A stretch of DNA of 64,000 bases from CAZEJS01 sp964512645. GTDB lineage: Bacteria; Actinomycetota; Geothermincolia; Fen-727; Anoxymicrobiaceae. The stretch lies in the NCBI GenBank assembly GCA_964512645.1, contig CAZEJS010000010.1, positions 1-64,000 of the forward strand, given 5' to 3'. This document shows, piece by piece, positions 43,642-52,590 of this stretch; the stretch's first letter is position 1; every line of letters begins with the position of its first letter. Under the pieces are notes generated by a model that had not been told where the DNA came from, searched no databases, and worked only from the letters and a program-made list of their open reading frames with translations. The translations under genes and the position numbers were made by a program.

Positions 43642-44106
43642 TCATTTGCAGAAAAATATGAGCCGGAACTTCCCTATCTGGATCTCGTCTCCGCTGGAGA
43701 GATCCGATTCCTCAACCCTCAACTTGTTGACATAGGTGCCGTTGAGGCTGCCCATGTCCTGGATCCTGAAACGTTCCCCGTCCTTACGGATCTCCGCGTG
43801 CCTCCTCGACACGGTGATGTCATCGAGGAAGACGTCGCTCTCGGGATGCCTTCCGGCTGTTGTAACGTCTTTGGTGAGAACGAAGCGGGTTCCCGCGTTC
43901 GGCCCCCTCTTGACGACCAGCATCGAAGCACCCGGCAGCAGCTCGTCTTCCGGAACGGCTATCTCCGCTTCGTGCTCGACCTCGGCCTCAACAGGGGTCA
44001 GCGTTATGGTGGTGTCCCCGTCCGGACTCGCCCCCAGGTAGGCGCCGCACTGGCTGCAATAGGTGCTGTCCTCCGGGTTGTTTCTGCCGCACGCGGGGCA
44101 AAACAT
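43642..44106 (-). CDS. zinc-ribbon FHA protein (GarA-like)
   Basis: 154 residues: an N-terminal zinc ribbon (FCPACGRNN, STYCSQCG), a threonine-rich linker DTTITLTPVE, and a C-terminal FHA domain with AGRHPESDVFLDD, VSRRHAEI and SLNGTYVN. GarA of mycobacteria has the same layout except for the ribbon: an ETT-type phosphorylation motif that the FHA domain then binds, switching off 2-oxoglutarate enzymes. The TT pair here is the likely phosphosite. ATG 44106 with GGAG 6 bases upstream; it overlaps the preceding small gene's stop. Confidence 0.87.
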   Translation of the reverse strand: MFCPACGRNNPEDSTYCSQCGAYLGASPDGDTTITLTPVEAEVEHEAEIAVPEDELLPGASMLVVKRGPNAGTRFVLTKDVTTAGRHPESDVFLDDITVSRRHAEIRKDGERFRIQDMGSLNGTYVNKLRVEESDLSSGDEIQIGKFRLIFFCK

Positions 44107-44312
44107 CACTCACTCCGTTTCTGCCGGCGGCCAGCGGGTGCCGGCTCGCCTTGCGGGATCATGACCGCTATCTCCCGTATCTCCTCCGGCACAAACCCCA
44201 TGTCCTTGATCAGGCCCAGAACGGCCCCCCTCTGCTTCGAGGACAGCTCGCCCAGATCGACGCTAACCTTGATCCGGAGTTCGCTCTCCCGCGCTTGTTC
44301 CTGTTCGCTCAA
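44106..44312 (-). CDS. small acidic/basic protein of unknown function
   Basis: 68 residues (ELRIKVSVDLGELSSKQRG, then GFVPEEIREIAVMIP) with strong third-position GC bias, suggesting it is real. The TTG start has AAGG 8 bases upstream; its TGA overlaps the ATG of the FHA gene, so the two are coupled. The sequence suggests a small alpha/beta fold; no family recognised. Its 5' end overlaps the next upstream small ORF by 50 bases. Confidence 0.6.
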   Translation of the reverse strand: MSEQEQARESELRIKVSVDLGELSSKQRGAVLGLIKDMGFVPEEIREIAVMIPQGEPAPAGRRQKRSE

Positions 44313-44538
44313 CGGGCCCGCCTTCCCGCCGCAGCTCGAATTCGCGCCGCTGTTGTTCCCGCCGCTTGAACTTCTCCAGGAGTTTCTCTCTGCTTTTCTT
44401 CGACGCTTCGGATTTCTCCCCGAAAGTGATGGAATGCTGCTCCCCGATGCCGTGCGCGTGGTGTTCCCCGGGGGTCTTGATTCCCTCTTCGGTGGTCGAT
44501 CTCACGTTCCGCTCAACGTCTTTGTCGCTCATCGTCAT
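44263..44538 (-). CDS. small charged coiled-coil protein, tentative
   Basis: 91 residues, very hydrophilic, with a histidine cluster (EHHAHGIGEQHS) and an Arg/Glu-rich helix (EKLLEKFKRREQQRREFE). GC-rich third positions support coding. It overlaps the lipoate-ligase 3' end by 26 bases and the next small gene by 50. Start could be ATG 44538 or 44532; ribosome-binding site GAGGA is distant. No family recognised. Confidence 0.45.
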   Translation of the reverse strand: MTMSDKDVERNVRSTTEEGIKTPGEHHAHGIGEQHSITFGEKSEASKKSREKLLEKFKRREQQRREFELRREGGPVERTGTSAGERTPDQG

Positions 44539-45379
44539 CACCCGCCGAGTTCCTCTGGCCAATGATATCACAAACATGACCTTCGTTATTTCCCCGCCCG
44601 GCGCACGGCGCGCCGTGCCTGGCTGCGCAGAGGAGGCCGGCCTCACGGCATTCGCCGGAGTCGAGGCTGCCTTCCTCGAGAACGAGCCCGTGTGCCGCGG
44701 CGAAACCCCGCTTGAAAGCCTCGGCGGCCCGTGAGAAATCCACCGGGCGCCCAACAACCTCCTCCAGGTTAACCGGGGGGTCCGCGAGTGGGGCAACGCC
44801 CCCTGTCGCGTACGGGACGACCGTGGCCGCGTGTCTTTCCAGGAACACGGTACCGTGCTGAAGCACGGCACCCCCGGTGACTCTCTGGGCGCTCCCGCAG
44901 ATCTTACGGCCATGCCACTCGATGTCTACGCCGAACTCCCGGTCGAAACACCAGCCGTCCGGCGACCTCGATCCCCTGTGGCGGCTGGTGCACGCGTCAA
45001 TGCCCAGCAACCGGAGCGCTTCGATTACCCCTTCCGCGACGAAAGAGAAGCACTCGTCCCTGACATTGCCGTAAAAAGCGTCCAGAGGGCTGGTGTAACA
45101 GTAAGTGATGTCGCCGGAATGCAGGATGGCTCCCCCGCCGGTCGGCCTCCTGACCACGTCTATCCCTGCCAGCTCGCAGGAAGCGGCGTCAACGACGAGC
45201 CCGATCTCCTGCGACCTCCCCAGCGTGACGCAGGCCGGCTCGAACGAGTAGACCCGCAGGGTCCTGAGGCCCGTCGCGCTCGCGCGCCGGGCCAGCACCT
45301 CGTCGAGCGCCATATGACAGGCGCCACGTCTTGCGACGTCCTGGACGAACCGGCAGTTACCCGCGTGTCCCGATGTCAC
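44513..45379 (-). CDS. lipoate-protein ligase A / octanoyltransferase family
   Basis: 288 residues of the BPL/LplA fold: MALDEVLARRA, FEPACVTLGRSQE, VVRRPTGGGAILH, DGWCFDREFGVDI and the catalytic lysine in WHGRKICGSAQ. It attaches or transfers lipoyl/octanoyl groups to carrier domains (lipoate ligase or LipM type; not separable here). The GTG at 45379 overlaps the stop of the nicotinate phosphoribosyltransferase gene (GTGA). A cysteine-rich C-terminal tail (LCAARHGAPCAGRG) is unusual. Confidence 0.85.
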   Translation of the reverse strand: MTSGHAGNCRFVQDVARRGACHMALDEVLARRASATGLRTLRVYSFEPACVTLGRSQEIGLVVDAASCELAGIDVVRRPTGGGAILHSGDITYCYTSPLDAFYGNVRDECFSFVAEGVIEALRLLGIDACTSRHRGSRSPDGWCFDREFGVDIEWHGRKICGSAQRVTGGAVLQHGTVFLERHAATVVPYATGGVAPLADPPVNLEEVVGRPVDFSRAAEAFKRGFAAAHGLVLEEGSLDSGECREAGLLCAARHGAPCAGRGNNEGHVCDIIGQRNSAGDDDERQRR

Positions 45380-46542
45380 CAGAGCACTGCGCCCTTCAAC
45401 GACTCCAGGACTCTCGACCGCAAATCTCGAGGACTCGGGGTTCCCCCAAGGAGCTTTCCCTGCCGAAACACCGGCTTGAGCATCGGTTCCGTCGGACCAC
45501 CGCACTCCGGGCAGGAGACCTCTCCCCGTGAAGCCGGCGCCAGGGTCCGGCAGCCATCGGAAGTGCACCGCCAGAGCTGCTTGAGCGCCGACTCCTTCCC
45601 TCTCTTTGCCAGCGGCTCCCCGTCGATTTCGACAATATCCATGGCGAAATTTACAACCGGGGAGTTGCTGATGTGTGTGCCTACACCGTAGGCGTCCGCA
45701 ACGCGGTTGTATTCCAGGATCTTCTTCTCGTCCAGGTCCCCGGAGACGAACAGCTTGAGGTGCGACAGGCCCCTGAGGTCCAGCTCCCATCGCACCTCTT
45801 CAATTATTTTCTGGAAGTCCCCGCGCCTCGAGCCCGGAGTATCCAGCCGCACGGCATAGAGCCTGTCCCCCAGCACTTCCGCGGCGAAAAGAGCGCCGAA
45901 CTTCTCGTCCTGGAAAGTGTCGATGAGCGCCACCCGCGGGACGTCCCCGGGCATGGCTTCGTCGAACATCTCGAAAGCCAGGCGCTCGTCGCGGGCACAC
46001 AATATCAGAGAATGCGACATGGTGCCGGATGGTTTCTCTCCTATCCGCTGGGCGCTCTCGACCACCGCGACTCCGTCGCACCCGCCGATGAAGGCGTTCC
46101 TTTCGATCATCGGCGCAATGGCGGGGTGCATCCGCCGCGCCCCGAAGCTTATGACGGCCCTCTCTCCCGCGGCTACCTTGCACCTGGCGGCGCTCGTGGC
46201 TATGCCCGACGCCTGACAGACAAGCCCGAGAATCGCCGTCTCGAACACGCCGAAATCGAGATATCTGCCGGTGACCGAGAAGACCGGCTCGCCGGGGCCG
46301 AAGATCTCGCCTTCATTCATCGCGCTTACCTCGACGGGGAGTCCCTCGAGCAGCTCGAGCACCTCTTCCAGGCCGGAGAAGACAGCCCAGGGCCATCCAT
46401 CGGGCAGGCTGCCGGTGCGCACCTCCATCGACACCAGCGGGTTTATGCCGCGTTTCGCAAGGGATTCCGTGACCCGCTCGAAGTAAACGTCGGTGACCTT
46501 TCCTTGCTTGATGCGATCGTCAGACGCCACCAGAAATCCCAT
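45376..46542 (-). CDS. pncB: nicotinate phosphoribosyltransferase
   Basis: Makes nicotinate mononucleotide, step two of NAD salvage. 388 residues: FLVASDDRIKQGKVTDVYF at the start, SFGARRMHPAIAPMIERNAFIGG, GTMSHSLI, IDTFQDEKF and VSGDLDEKKI as in the archaeal/actinobacterial type. A four-cysteine zinc-knuckle (CTSDGC ... CPECGG) sits near the C-terminus, as described for Thermoplasma NAPRTase. The ATG at 46542 is favoured by GGAGG 6 bases upstream; one four codons earlier is possible. Follows pncA by 29 bases. Confidence 0.92.
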   Translation of the reverse strand: MGFLVASDDRIKQGKVTDVYFERVTESLAKRGINPLVSMEVRTGSLPDGWPWAVFSGLEEVLELLEGLPVEVSAMNEGEIFGPGEPVFSVTGRYLDFGVFETAILGLVCQASGIATSAARCKVAAGERAVISFGARRMHPAIAPMIERNAFIGGCDGVAVVESAQRIGEKPSGTMSHSLILCARDERLAFEMFDEAMPGDVPRVALIDTFQDEKFGALFAAEVLGDRLYAVRLDTPGSRRGDFQKIIEEVRWELDLRGLSHLKLFVSGDLDEKKILEYNRVADAYGVGTHISNSPVVNFAMDIVEIDGEPLAKRGKESALKQLWRCTSDGCRTLAPASRGEVSCPECGGPTEPMLKPVFRQGKLLGGTPSPRDLRSRVLESLKGAVLW

Positions 46543-46571
46543 CCCGTCCTCCATTCAACGCACCTGCCGCT

Positions 46572-47105
46572 TCAGACCACTCTGGCACCAAACACACGCT
46601 GCAGCTGATCGAGAGCCCAGTTGCCGTCCTCTTCGTCAAGCCCTTTCACGGCGCTCCTGGGGACCGTCACATCGTAACCTCTCATCAGCGCTTCGATCGC
46701 GGATACCATGACGCAGATATTAGTCACCGTCCCGGTAATCACCACGCGCCTGATGCCCAGTTTCTTGGCAAGCAGGTCGTCCAACCCGGTCTTGTACCAC
46801 GCCGAATACCTGGTTTTCTCCAGGACGTGATCGCTCTCCGAGGGAGCGAGTTCCTCGACGACCTCCGAGCCCCATGACCCCGCCACAGCGTGTTCGCCCC
46901 ACCGGGAGAACTCGTCGTCGCCGGGCGCGTGGGCGTCGTTGACGAAAATGACAGGGGCACCGACTTCGTGGGCCTCGCGGATTAGCGCCGCGACCTCCTT
47001 GACGGTATCCTCAATCCCGGGGACGTACAGTTTCCCCTCAGGCTTGACGAAATCGTTGATCATGTCGGCTATGATCAGCGCGCTTCCACTGTCAAGAATC
47101 GCCAT
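46572..47105 (-). CDS. pncA: nicotinamidase-like isochorismatase-fold hydrolase
   Basis: 177 residues with the cysteine-hydrolase triad: Asp in IIADMINDF, Lys in LEKTRYSAW and Cys in GTVTNICVMVSA, plus the metal-site-like NDAHAPGDDEF. Nicotinamidase is the best call because pncB follows directly, giving nicotinamide to nicotinate to NaMN. ATG 47105 has AAGGAGG 8 bases upstream. Confidence 0.85.
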   Translation of the reverse strand: MAILDSGSALIIADMINDFVKPEGKLYVPGIEDTVKEVAALIREAHEVGAPVIFVNDAHAPGDDEFSRWGEHAVAGSWGSEVVEELAPSESDHVLEKTRYSAWYKTGLDDLLAKKLGIRRVVITGTVTNICVMVSAIEALMRGYDVTVPRSAVKGLDEEDGNWALDQLQRVFGARVV

Positions 47106-47145
47106 GTTGCCGTCCTCCTTCACGCTCCTGGTGTCTCTGGGGATT

Positions 47146-48462
47146 TCACCGGACCACTGCGCCCCGGAGTGAATGCCCCCCCGCAGCCAAGACGTCTACC
47201 TCGAATACACTGTCGGTCGGAACAGCGCCTTCTATCAGGATCACCCTGTTCCCCCTGGTGCGTGCGCTGGTCAATCCGCCCCTCCTGGCTTCTCCGGTGG
47301 CAACGACTTCGACGCGTCTGCCGACAACCTTCTGCAGCGACCTGGCGGTTATCCGTTCCTGTTCGTGCAGCAGACGACCCAACCTCTCGCGTTTCAGGGT
47401 CCCCGAAATCTGCCCCTGGAGTTCGTGCGCAGGCGTCCCACGCCGGACCGAGTACAGAAACGTGTAGGCGGCATCGAACCGAACATCCCTGACCAGATCC
47501 ATCGTGGCCTCGAAATCGTCATCTGATTCGCCGGGGAAGCCGACGATGATATCGGTGGTTAGTACGATGCCGGGTACGCTGCGCCTCACGCGCTCGACCA
47601 GCGCCATGTACTCCTCGCGGGTATAGCCTCGATTCATCGCGTCCAACACGGCGTTCGACCCCGACTGCACCGGCAGGTGCAGGTACTCGCATATCCGGGG
47701 CTCGCAGGCCATCGTTTTCAGCAGCTTGTCGCTGAGATCCGCAGGATGAGAAGTCTCGAACTTGATCCTCTGCACGCCCCCGACGCCGGCTACGGCATGG
47801 AGAAGCGAAGCAAAATCAGTTCCGATGTCTTTCCCGTACGCGTTGACGTTCTGCCCGAGGAGCGCCACCTCCGCAACCCCCCGGTTGGTGAGTTCGCGTA
47901 CGTCCTCCAGAATCTCCTCCTCCCGCCTGCTCCTGTGCGGCCCTCTCACCGCGGGGATCACGCAGTAAGCGCACCTGTTGTCGCACCCGTGGCTCACCGG
48001 CACCCATCCCCAGGCCCGCGGCTCCCTGTCGAACGGGCACTCGTCAACCAGGGCACTCCCCGGGTCACCCACCTGGCAAACGCGCCCAGACCGGGAGGCC
48101 TCCAGAAGAGAAGGAAGGCGCTGGAGCTCCTCGATGCCGAACACCAGGTCGACCCCGGGCGCGCGGGTGAGTATGTCCAGGCCGTGCATCTGAGCCATGC
48201 ATCCGGTTACGGCGATGGTTCGTGCCGGAGACCCCCTGCCGGAAATCGAGGCGATCTTGCCCCACGCCCTGTCCTCGGCGCTCTGCCGCACGCAGCATGT
48301 GTTGAAGACGACGAGGTCGGCGGTGCCCGGTGTATCGGAACGTCGGTATCCCGCGTTCAAGAGGGTACCGGCGATATGTTCAGAATCGTGAGAGTTCATC
48401 TGACAGCCGTATGTCCACACATGGAACCCTGGCCGGTCGGAAGAGGGTGGCGTGGACATCAT
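47146..48462 (-). CDS. miaB: tRNA-2-methylthio-N6-dimethylallyladenosine synthase MiaB
   Basis: Radical-SAM methylthiotransferase acting on i6A37 made by MiaA. 438 residues: UPF0004 domain with cluster cysteines in TYGCQMN, NTCCVRQ and TGCMAQ, the radical-SAM motif CDNRCAYC, and a C-terminal TRAM domain. The first of two ATGs overlaps the stop of the preceding gene. miaA is 31 kb away on the other strand. Confidence 0.95.
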   Translation of the reverse strand: MMSTPPSSDRPGFHVWTYGCQMNSHDSEHIAGTLLNAGYRRSDTPGTADLVVFNTCCVRQSAEDRAWGKIASISGRGSPARTIAVTGCMAQMHGLDILTRAPGVDLVFGIEELQRLPSLLEASRSGRVCQVGDPGSALVDECPFDREPRAWGWVPVSHGCDNRCAYCVIPAVRGPHRSRREEEILEDVRELTNRGVAEVALLGQNVNAYGKDIGTDFASLLHAVAGVGGVQRIKFETSHPADLSDKLLKTMACEPRICEYLHLPVQSGSNAVLDAMNRGYTREEYMALVERVRRSVPGIVLTTDIIVGFPGESDDDFEATMDLVRDVRFDAAYTFLYSVRRGTPAHELQGQISGTLKRERLGRLLHEQERITARSLQKVVGRRVEVVATGEARRGGLTSARTRGNRVILIEGAVPTDSVFEVDVLAAGGHSLRGAVVR

Positions 48463-48836
48463 GCCCCGCGGAATACGTCCCTGAACATACGTCTTTTGAC
48501 AGCGAAGGTCAGGGCCGTCACCGCTGTCGTGACAAAACCGAGTTTCGCCATCGGCGATTTGATCGCCTTCTCCACGGCGTCTGACGCTTCGCTCATCTTT
48601 CCGATGAGAACCGCTGTGTCTCCGGTGATGATCTCGACGTTCTCGAGTTCCCTGTTCACTCCATCGAGGGTAAGCTGGGCTTTTTTGAGAAGGGTCACGG
48701 CCTGTGGGCGGGTCTCGGCGACCACGAAGGCTACCTCCTCCAGGGTCCTGCGCAATCTCAACAGGACGGGTATGAGCAACAGCACCACTATCACAACGGC
48801 TGCCGCTCCAACGACCTGGAGCACCTTCAGCGCCAA
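48459..48836 (-). CDS. DUF948-like membrane-anchored protein
   Basis: 125 residues: an N-terminal membrane helix (VVGAAAVVIVVLLLIPVLL) then a long helix with heptad pattern (DGVNRELENVEIITGDTAV, MSEASDAVEKAI) and a final hydrophobic patch (GFVTTAVTALTFAVKR). This is the layout of YtxG/DUF948 stress-linked proteins. The TTG at 48836 follows GAGGAGAG. Its stop overlaps the miaB start. Confidence 0.7.
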   Translation of the reverse strand: MALKVLQVVGAAAVVIVVLLLIPVLLRLRRTLEEVAFVVAETRPQAVTLLKKAQLTLDGVNRELENVEIITGDTAVLIGKMSEASDAVEKAIKSPMAKLGFVTTAVTALTFAVKRRMFRDVFRGA

Positions 48837-48868
48837 TCTCTCTCCTCTCCGGCGTAACGCTTCAATAC

Positions 48869-48897
48869 ATTCTAGTGCATACTCCGCGAACCACAAA
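48869..48897 (-). promoter_or_regulatory. promoter of the DUF948-miaB unit
   Basis: TTTGTG (48892-48897), 17 bases, TAGAAT (48869-48874), reading leftwards, 33 bases before the TTG start. Confidence 0.5.
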
Positions 48898-48986
48898 CCG
48901 GCGCCCGGCGCCAGAGGGTGGGGCTCCATTCCTCCCGTCGTCTCGGTGGCGATGTCGCCCGGCGCGCCCGCCCGGAACGTTCCGGC

Positions 48987-49910
48987 TCAGAGCCAGCCGA
49001 CAAAGGGGTACGCGTCGATCTTCCAGGCGTCGCCCTCCCTCACCAGCCGCACCTCTTCAATCCGGGGGTCGCCGTTCTCCACGTAAGCGATAACCTTGAC
49101 GTTAGCGGTGTCCGGGTCGGAGAAGTCGATCTGCGCCGCGCTGACATAGTAGCCGACCGGCTTGTTGCTTCCCCAGGCGTCGTTCCAGCCCTGCATGAGC
49201 TTCTCTTTGGTGATCTTGAAGTAATCAAAACCTGTGTGCAGCCTGCTCGAGAGCATCGACCACACGGTATCGAGGTCGTGCCGGTGGATATCCGCGTCCA
49301 TGAAAGCCTCGACGGTATCGTGCACGACTCTCGCGGCGGCCTCCGCGGCGGGATCCATGTGCCGGAAGGCGGACTGCAGCGTACTTCCGCCCTGGTAGAG
49401 ATCGCCCGGCAATTTCACGCTCAACCACGGAGCCGAGCCCGTGAAGGAGGTCACCGCTTCCTGGGCACGGCTCGCAAGGCTTTCCAGGGCCGCCCGGCCA
49501 TCGGCCACCGCCCGGTCGTCGCCCGCCGAAAGCTCTCCGAGAACGGTGGCGTATCTTCCGACGCTGTCCAGCGCCAGCCGCTCCCTCTCCGCCACCTCCC
49601 TGTACTTCCCTGGAACACGCGTCTTCTCCAGGGAGTTCGACACCTTCGCGACACCGGCGGCCAGCGCGCCGGCGCCTTCTTCCACCGCATCGAGATCCCC
49701 CGGGTTCGCCACCCTGGTCATTGCGTCGACCAGCGTGTTCATCCGGCCCGCGATTCCCTTCCAGTCGGCGGAAACACGCTCCCTGAAAGCTCTTTCGGCC
49801 CGGCTTCTGGAGGCTGCGCACCACCACGCCAGCCCGCCAGCGACACACCCCAGGACAAGCAGGGCCAGCAGGGCGACCACGGTGATGCGCCGCCAGCCCC
49901 AGCGCCTCAA
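48987..49910 (-). CDS. membrane-anchored exported protein of unknown function
   Basis: 307 residues: an N-terminal hydrophobic segment with a lipobox-like LVLGC (lipoprotein or uncleaved anchor), a helical region with many alanines (about 40-190), and a C-terminal alpha/beta part (FKITKEKLMQGWNDAWGSN, VKVIAYVENGDPRIEEVRLV, WKIDAYPFVGWL) like NTF2/SnoaL-fold domains. Family not recognised. TTG start overlaps the GHKL-ATPase stop (TTGA), so it belongs to the rny unit. Confidence 0.7.
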   Translation of the reverse strand: MRRWGWRRITVVALLALLVLGCVAGGLAWWCAASRSRAERAFRERVSADWKGIAGRMNTLVDAMTRVANPGDLDAVEEGAGALAAGVAKVSNSLEKTRVPGKYREVAERERLALDSVGRYATVLGELSAGDDRAVADGRAALESLASRAQEAVTSFTGSAPWLSVKLPGDLYQGGSTLQSAFRHMDPAAEAAARVVHDTVEAFMDADIHRHDLDTVWSMLSSRLHTGFDYFKITKEKLMQGWNDAWGSNKPVGYYVSAAQIDFSDPDTANVKVIAYVENGDPRIEEVRLVREGDAWKIDAYPFVGWL

Positions 49911-51061
49911 TCCACCTCACCGTCCTCGTCGGTCACGTAGCAGGACACTATGAGCTTGCCCCGGGAGCGCCTGACGCGGGGCGGGGCGGCACCGCGTAGG
50001 TAATACCTGCCGACAACCCCTTCGACCACCTTCGCGCATCCCTCCCCGATCCGGGCCAGGTCATCCCCGGAAAGCTTCCTCAGCGGACTTCTGATTCTGA
50101 CCGCCTTCTTCGTGTCATGGCTTTGCACCTTTCCGGCTTTTCCTTCGGCGGCGGTGAACAACCTCGCCTGGGTCATGACCGTATCGAGAATGGTTATCTC
50201 GTCGTTGAGAATGCGGTACGAATTTCGCTCCGAGACCGCCAGTCCCAGAAGCCTTCGCGAAGCCTCAGCGAGCGCCCTGGCTTCTTCGATGCCACATAAC
50301 TCACTCCATGGAACCCGCTTCTCACCGGCGCCGATAAAACGCGCCGTGGCCAGCACCTCGGAGTAAGACCCCAGGTAGAATTCCATCTCGGGGTGATCGA
50401 CTGACATCTCCAGGAGTACCCGCGCGACGTTGTGAGGCCCGGACCCAACCTCGGGCTCTTCATCGGTTCCAACGATGCAGGGCAGAGTCGCCTGGTCGGA
50501 CCTCTCGCCCAGCTTCTTGGTGTCCACGCTCACCTGCATGACCGTACCCACCCCTGGCTCCGAGAACGCAACGTTAGCGGACATGCACCTGGATTTAATG
50601 GAAAACAGGGCCATCCCCCGGCCGTGGACCCCGTACCTGTCTTCATCGAAGTCCCGGCTCTTGGAGGTCACGCGCGGCTCGAAGATCGCCTGGTGCATCT
50701 CTCCGGGGATTCCGCACCCGTCGTCCATGACCGATATCCTCCTGTACCGGCCCTGCTCTTTCTGGAATGCGACCATGACACGCCTCGCCCCGGCGTCTCT
50801 GGAGTTGCGCACGAGCTCGGTCACTACATTCTCGACGGAGCGGATATCGTGCTGGGCCTGCCTTCGTTCCGCTTCCGCCACCTTGAGACGGACAAACCCG
50901 TGCGGGAGGTTCTCCTCGATTCGCAACCGCGCCGCGTCTGTCACTTGCGATACGAACCTGACGACGTCGCCCGCGAGCGAATCGCCCGAAGTATCGGTAG
51001 AGTCCACGCTCCCAGCCTGGAGGTCGCGCCTTCCGGCACGGCCCGGGCGGGCGCCGGTCAC
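49907..51061 (-). CDS. stand-alone GHKL-type ATPase
   Basis: 384 residues with a Bergerat ATP-binding fold: N box VVTELVRNSRDAGA, G1 DDGCGIP, G2 GVHGRGMALFSIKS. Unlike histidine kinases there is no phosphoacceptor domain or membrane segment; the layout is closer to Hsp90/MutL-like or MORC-like stand-alone ATPases. The C-terminal 200 residues are not recognised and end with basic RRSRGKLIVSCYV. The GTG start overlaps the RNase Y stop (GTGA) with GGAG 8 bases upstream. A role in RNA turnover is suggested only by position. Confidence 0.8.
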   Translation of the reverse strand: MTGARPGRAGRRDLQAGSVDSTDTSGDSLAGDVVRFVSQVTDAARLRIEENLPHGFVRLKVAEAERRQAQHDIRSVENVVTELVRNSRDAGARRVMVAFQKEQGRYRRISVMDDGCGIPGEMHQAIFEPRVTSKSRDFDEDRYGVHGRGMALFSIKSRCMSANVAFSEPGVGTVMQVSVDTKKLGERSDQATLPCIVGTDEEPEVGSGPHNVARVLLEMSVDHPEMEFYLGSYSEVLATARFIGAGEKRVPWSELCGIEEARALAEASRRLLGLAVSERNSYRILNDEITILDTVMTQARLFTAAEGKAGKVQSHDTKKAVRIRSPLRKLSGDDLARIGEGCAKVVEGVVGRYYLRGAAPPRVRRSRGKLIVSCYVTDEDGEVD

Positions 51062-52590
51062 TTGGCGTACTCCACTACGCGCGTCTCACGAATCACGGTG
51101 ATCTTGATCTGGCCGGGATAGTCGAGCTGGTCCTCGACCTCCTTCGCGACGTCCCTCGCCAGTGTCGCACTCTGCAGATCGTCAACGGAATCCGACTGGA
51201 CAACAATGCGTATTTCTCTGCCGGCCTGCATCGCGTAGGCTTTTTCCACGCCTTCGAAGGAGTCCGCAAGCGTTTCGAGCTTCTCCAGCCTCTTGATGTA
51301 ACTCTCCAGGGTCTCGCGCCGGGCGCCCGGCCTCGCCGCGGAAATGGCGTCGGCGGCCTGCACCAGGACACCTTCTATGGTCTTGACCTCGACTTCACCG
51401 TGGTGAGCCTCCACCGCATGCGTCACCGTATTGCTCTCCCCAAGGCGCTTGGTCAGCTCGGCGCCGATTAGCGCGTGTGAGCCTTCCACTTCGTGGTCTA
51501 TCGCCTTTCCGATGTCATGCAAGAGCCCGGCCCGCTTGGGCAACTTCGGGTCGAGGCCCAGTTCCGCCGCCATGATGCCCGAAAGGTGCGCAACCTCGAG
51601 CGAGTGCATGAGGACGTTCTGCCCGTAGGAAGTCCTGAACTTCAACCTGCCGAGAGCCCTCACCAGCTCTTTATTGAGGTTGTGGATGCCGACCTCGAAC
51701 GCCGCCTCTTCCCCGGCCTCGCGTATCTCGTTCTCGACCTCCGCCTTGGACTTCTCGTACATCTCCTCTATTCGTGCGGGCTGGATTCTTCCGTCGCCGA
51801 TCAGCTTCTCCAGGGTTAGTCTCGCTATCTCCCTGCGGACGGGGTCAAAGCTCGAGAGGATCACCGCCTCGGGCGTGTCGTCGATAATAAGGTTGATGCC
51901 GGTGAGGTTCTCGAAGGTACGGATATTCCTCCCCTCGCGGCCGATTATCCTTCCCTTCATCTCGTCGCCCGGAAGCGGCACCACGGAGACAGTGGTTTCC
52001 GCGACGTGCTCAGAGGCGCATCTCTGGATAGCCAGTGAAACGATCTTCCTTGCCCGCTTCTCCGCTTCCTCGCGTGCGCGCGACTCCTCCTCTTTGATGT
52101 AAACCGCGCTCTCGCGTTTCACCTCTTCACTGATGTTTTCCAGGAGGTAATCCTTGGCTTCCTGAGTGGTCATCCTCGCCACCTTCTCGAGCAGTTTCTT
52201 CTGCTCCGCGGCGGCCTTCATCAGCTTGGATTCCTGTCCCTTGAGGTGCTCTTCCCACGAAGCAATACGCTTGTCGCGCTTCTCCGCCTCCGCCTCCTTG
52301 GTCTCGAGCAGTTCCTCCCTTTGCGAGAGACGTCGCTCCTGTCTCTGCAGGTCGCTCCTGCGACTCTTGACCTCCCTGTCAGCCTCCGCCTTCATCGACA
52401 GGACTTCGTCCTTTGCCTCAACCTGAGCTTCACGCTTCAGGTTCTCGACCTCTCTCCGTGCGTCTTCAACAAGCTTCTTTGCCTGGTTCTCCGCGGTTGA
52501 TATGCGTGCTTCGGCAAGATACTTCCTGCCCAGAAAACCCCCGATCAGCCCTATTGCGACGGCCGCCAGGCCGACTATTATGTAAATAAT
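51058..52590 (-). CDS. rny: ribonuclease Y
   Basis: Membrane-tethered endoribonuclease initiating mRNA decay. Coiled coil (residues about 25-190), KH domain (DEMKGRIIGREGRNIR), HD domain (HSLEVAHLSG, LLHDIGKAIDHE) and the C-terminal domain are clear. Translating upstream of the first ATG (52395) continues in frame through 65 more codons giving coiled coil and a membrane helix (IIYIIVGLAAVAIGLIGGFLG), the normal RNase Y N-terminus, up to a TAG at 52607-52609. That stretch has no ATG, GTG or TTG; an ATT at 52590, 8 bases after AAGGGGG, is the best start and gives 510 residues, close to the usual 520. Confidence 0.93.
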   Translation of the reverse strand: MIYIIVGLAAVAIGLIGGFLGRKYLAEARISTAENQAKKLVEDARREVENLKREAQVEAKDEVLSMKAEADREVKSRRSDLQRQERRLSQREELLETKEAEAEKRDKRIASWEEHLKGQESKLMKAAAEQKKLLEKVARMTTQEAKDYLLENISEEVKRESAVYIKEEESRAREEAEKRARKIVSLAIQRCASEHVAETTVSVVPLPGDEMKGRIIGREGRNIRTFENLTGINLIIDDTPEAVILSSFDPVRREIARLTLEKLIGDGRIQPARIEEMYEKSKAEVENEIREAGEEAAFEVGIHNLNKELVRALGRLKFRTSYGQNVLMHSLEVAHLSGIMAAELGLDPKLPKRAGLLHDIGKAIDHEVEGSHALIGAELTKRLGESNTVTHAVEAHHGEVEVKTIEGVLVQAADAISAARPGARRETLESYIKRLEKLETLADSFEGVEKAYAMQAGREIRIVVQSDSVDDLQSATLARDVAKEVEDQLDYPGQIKITVIRETRVVEYAK

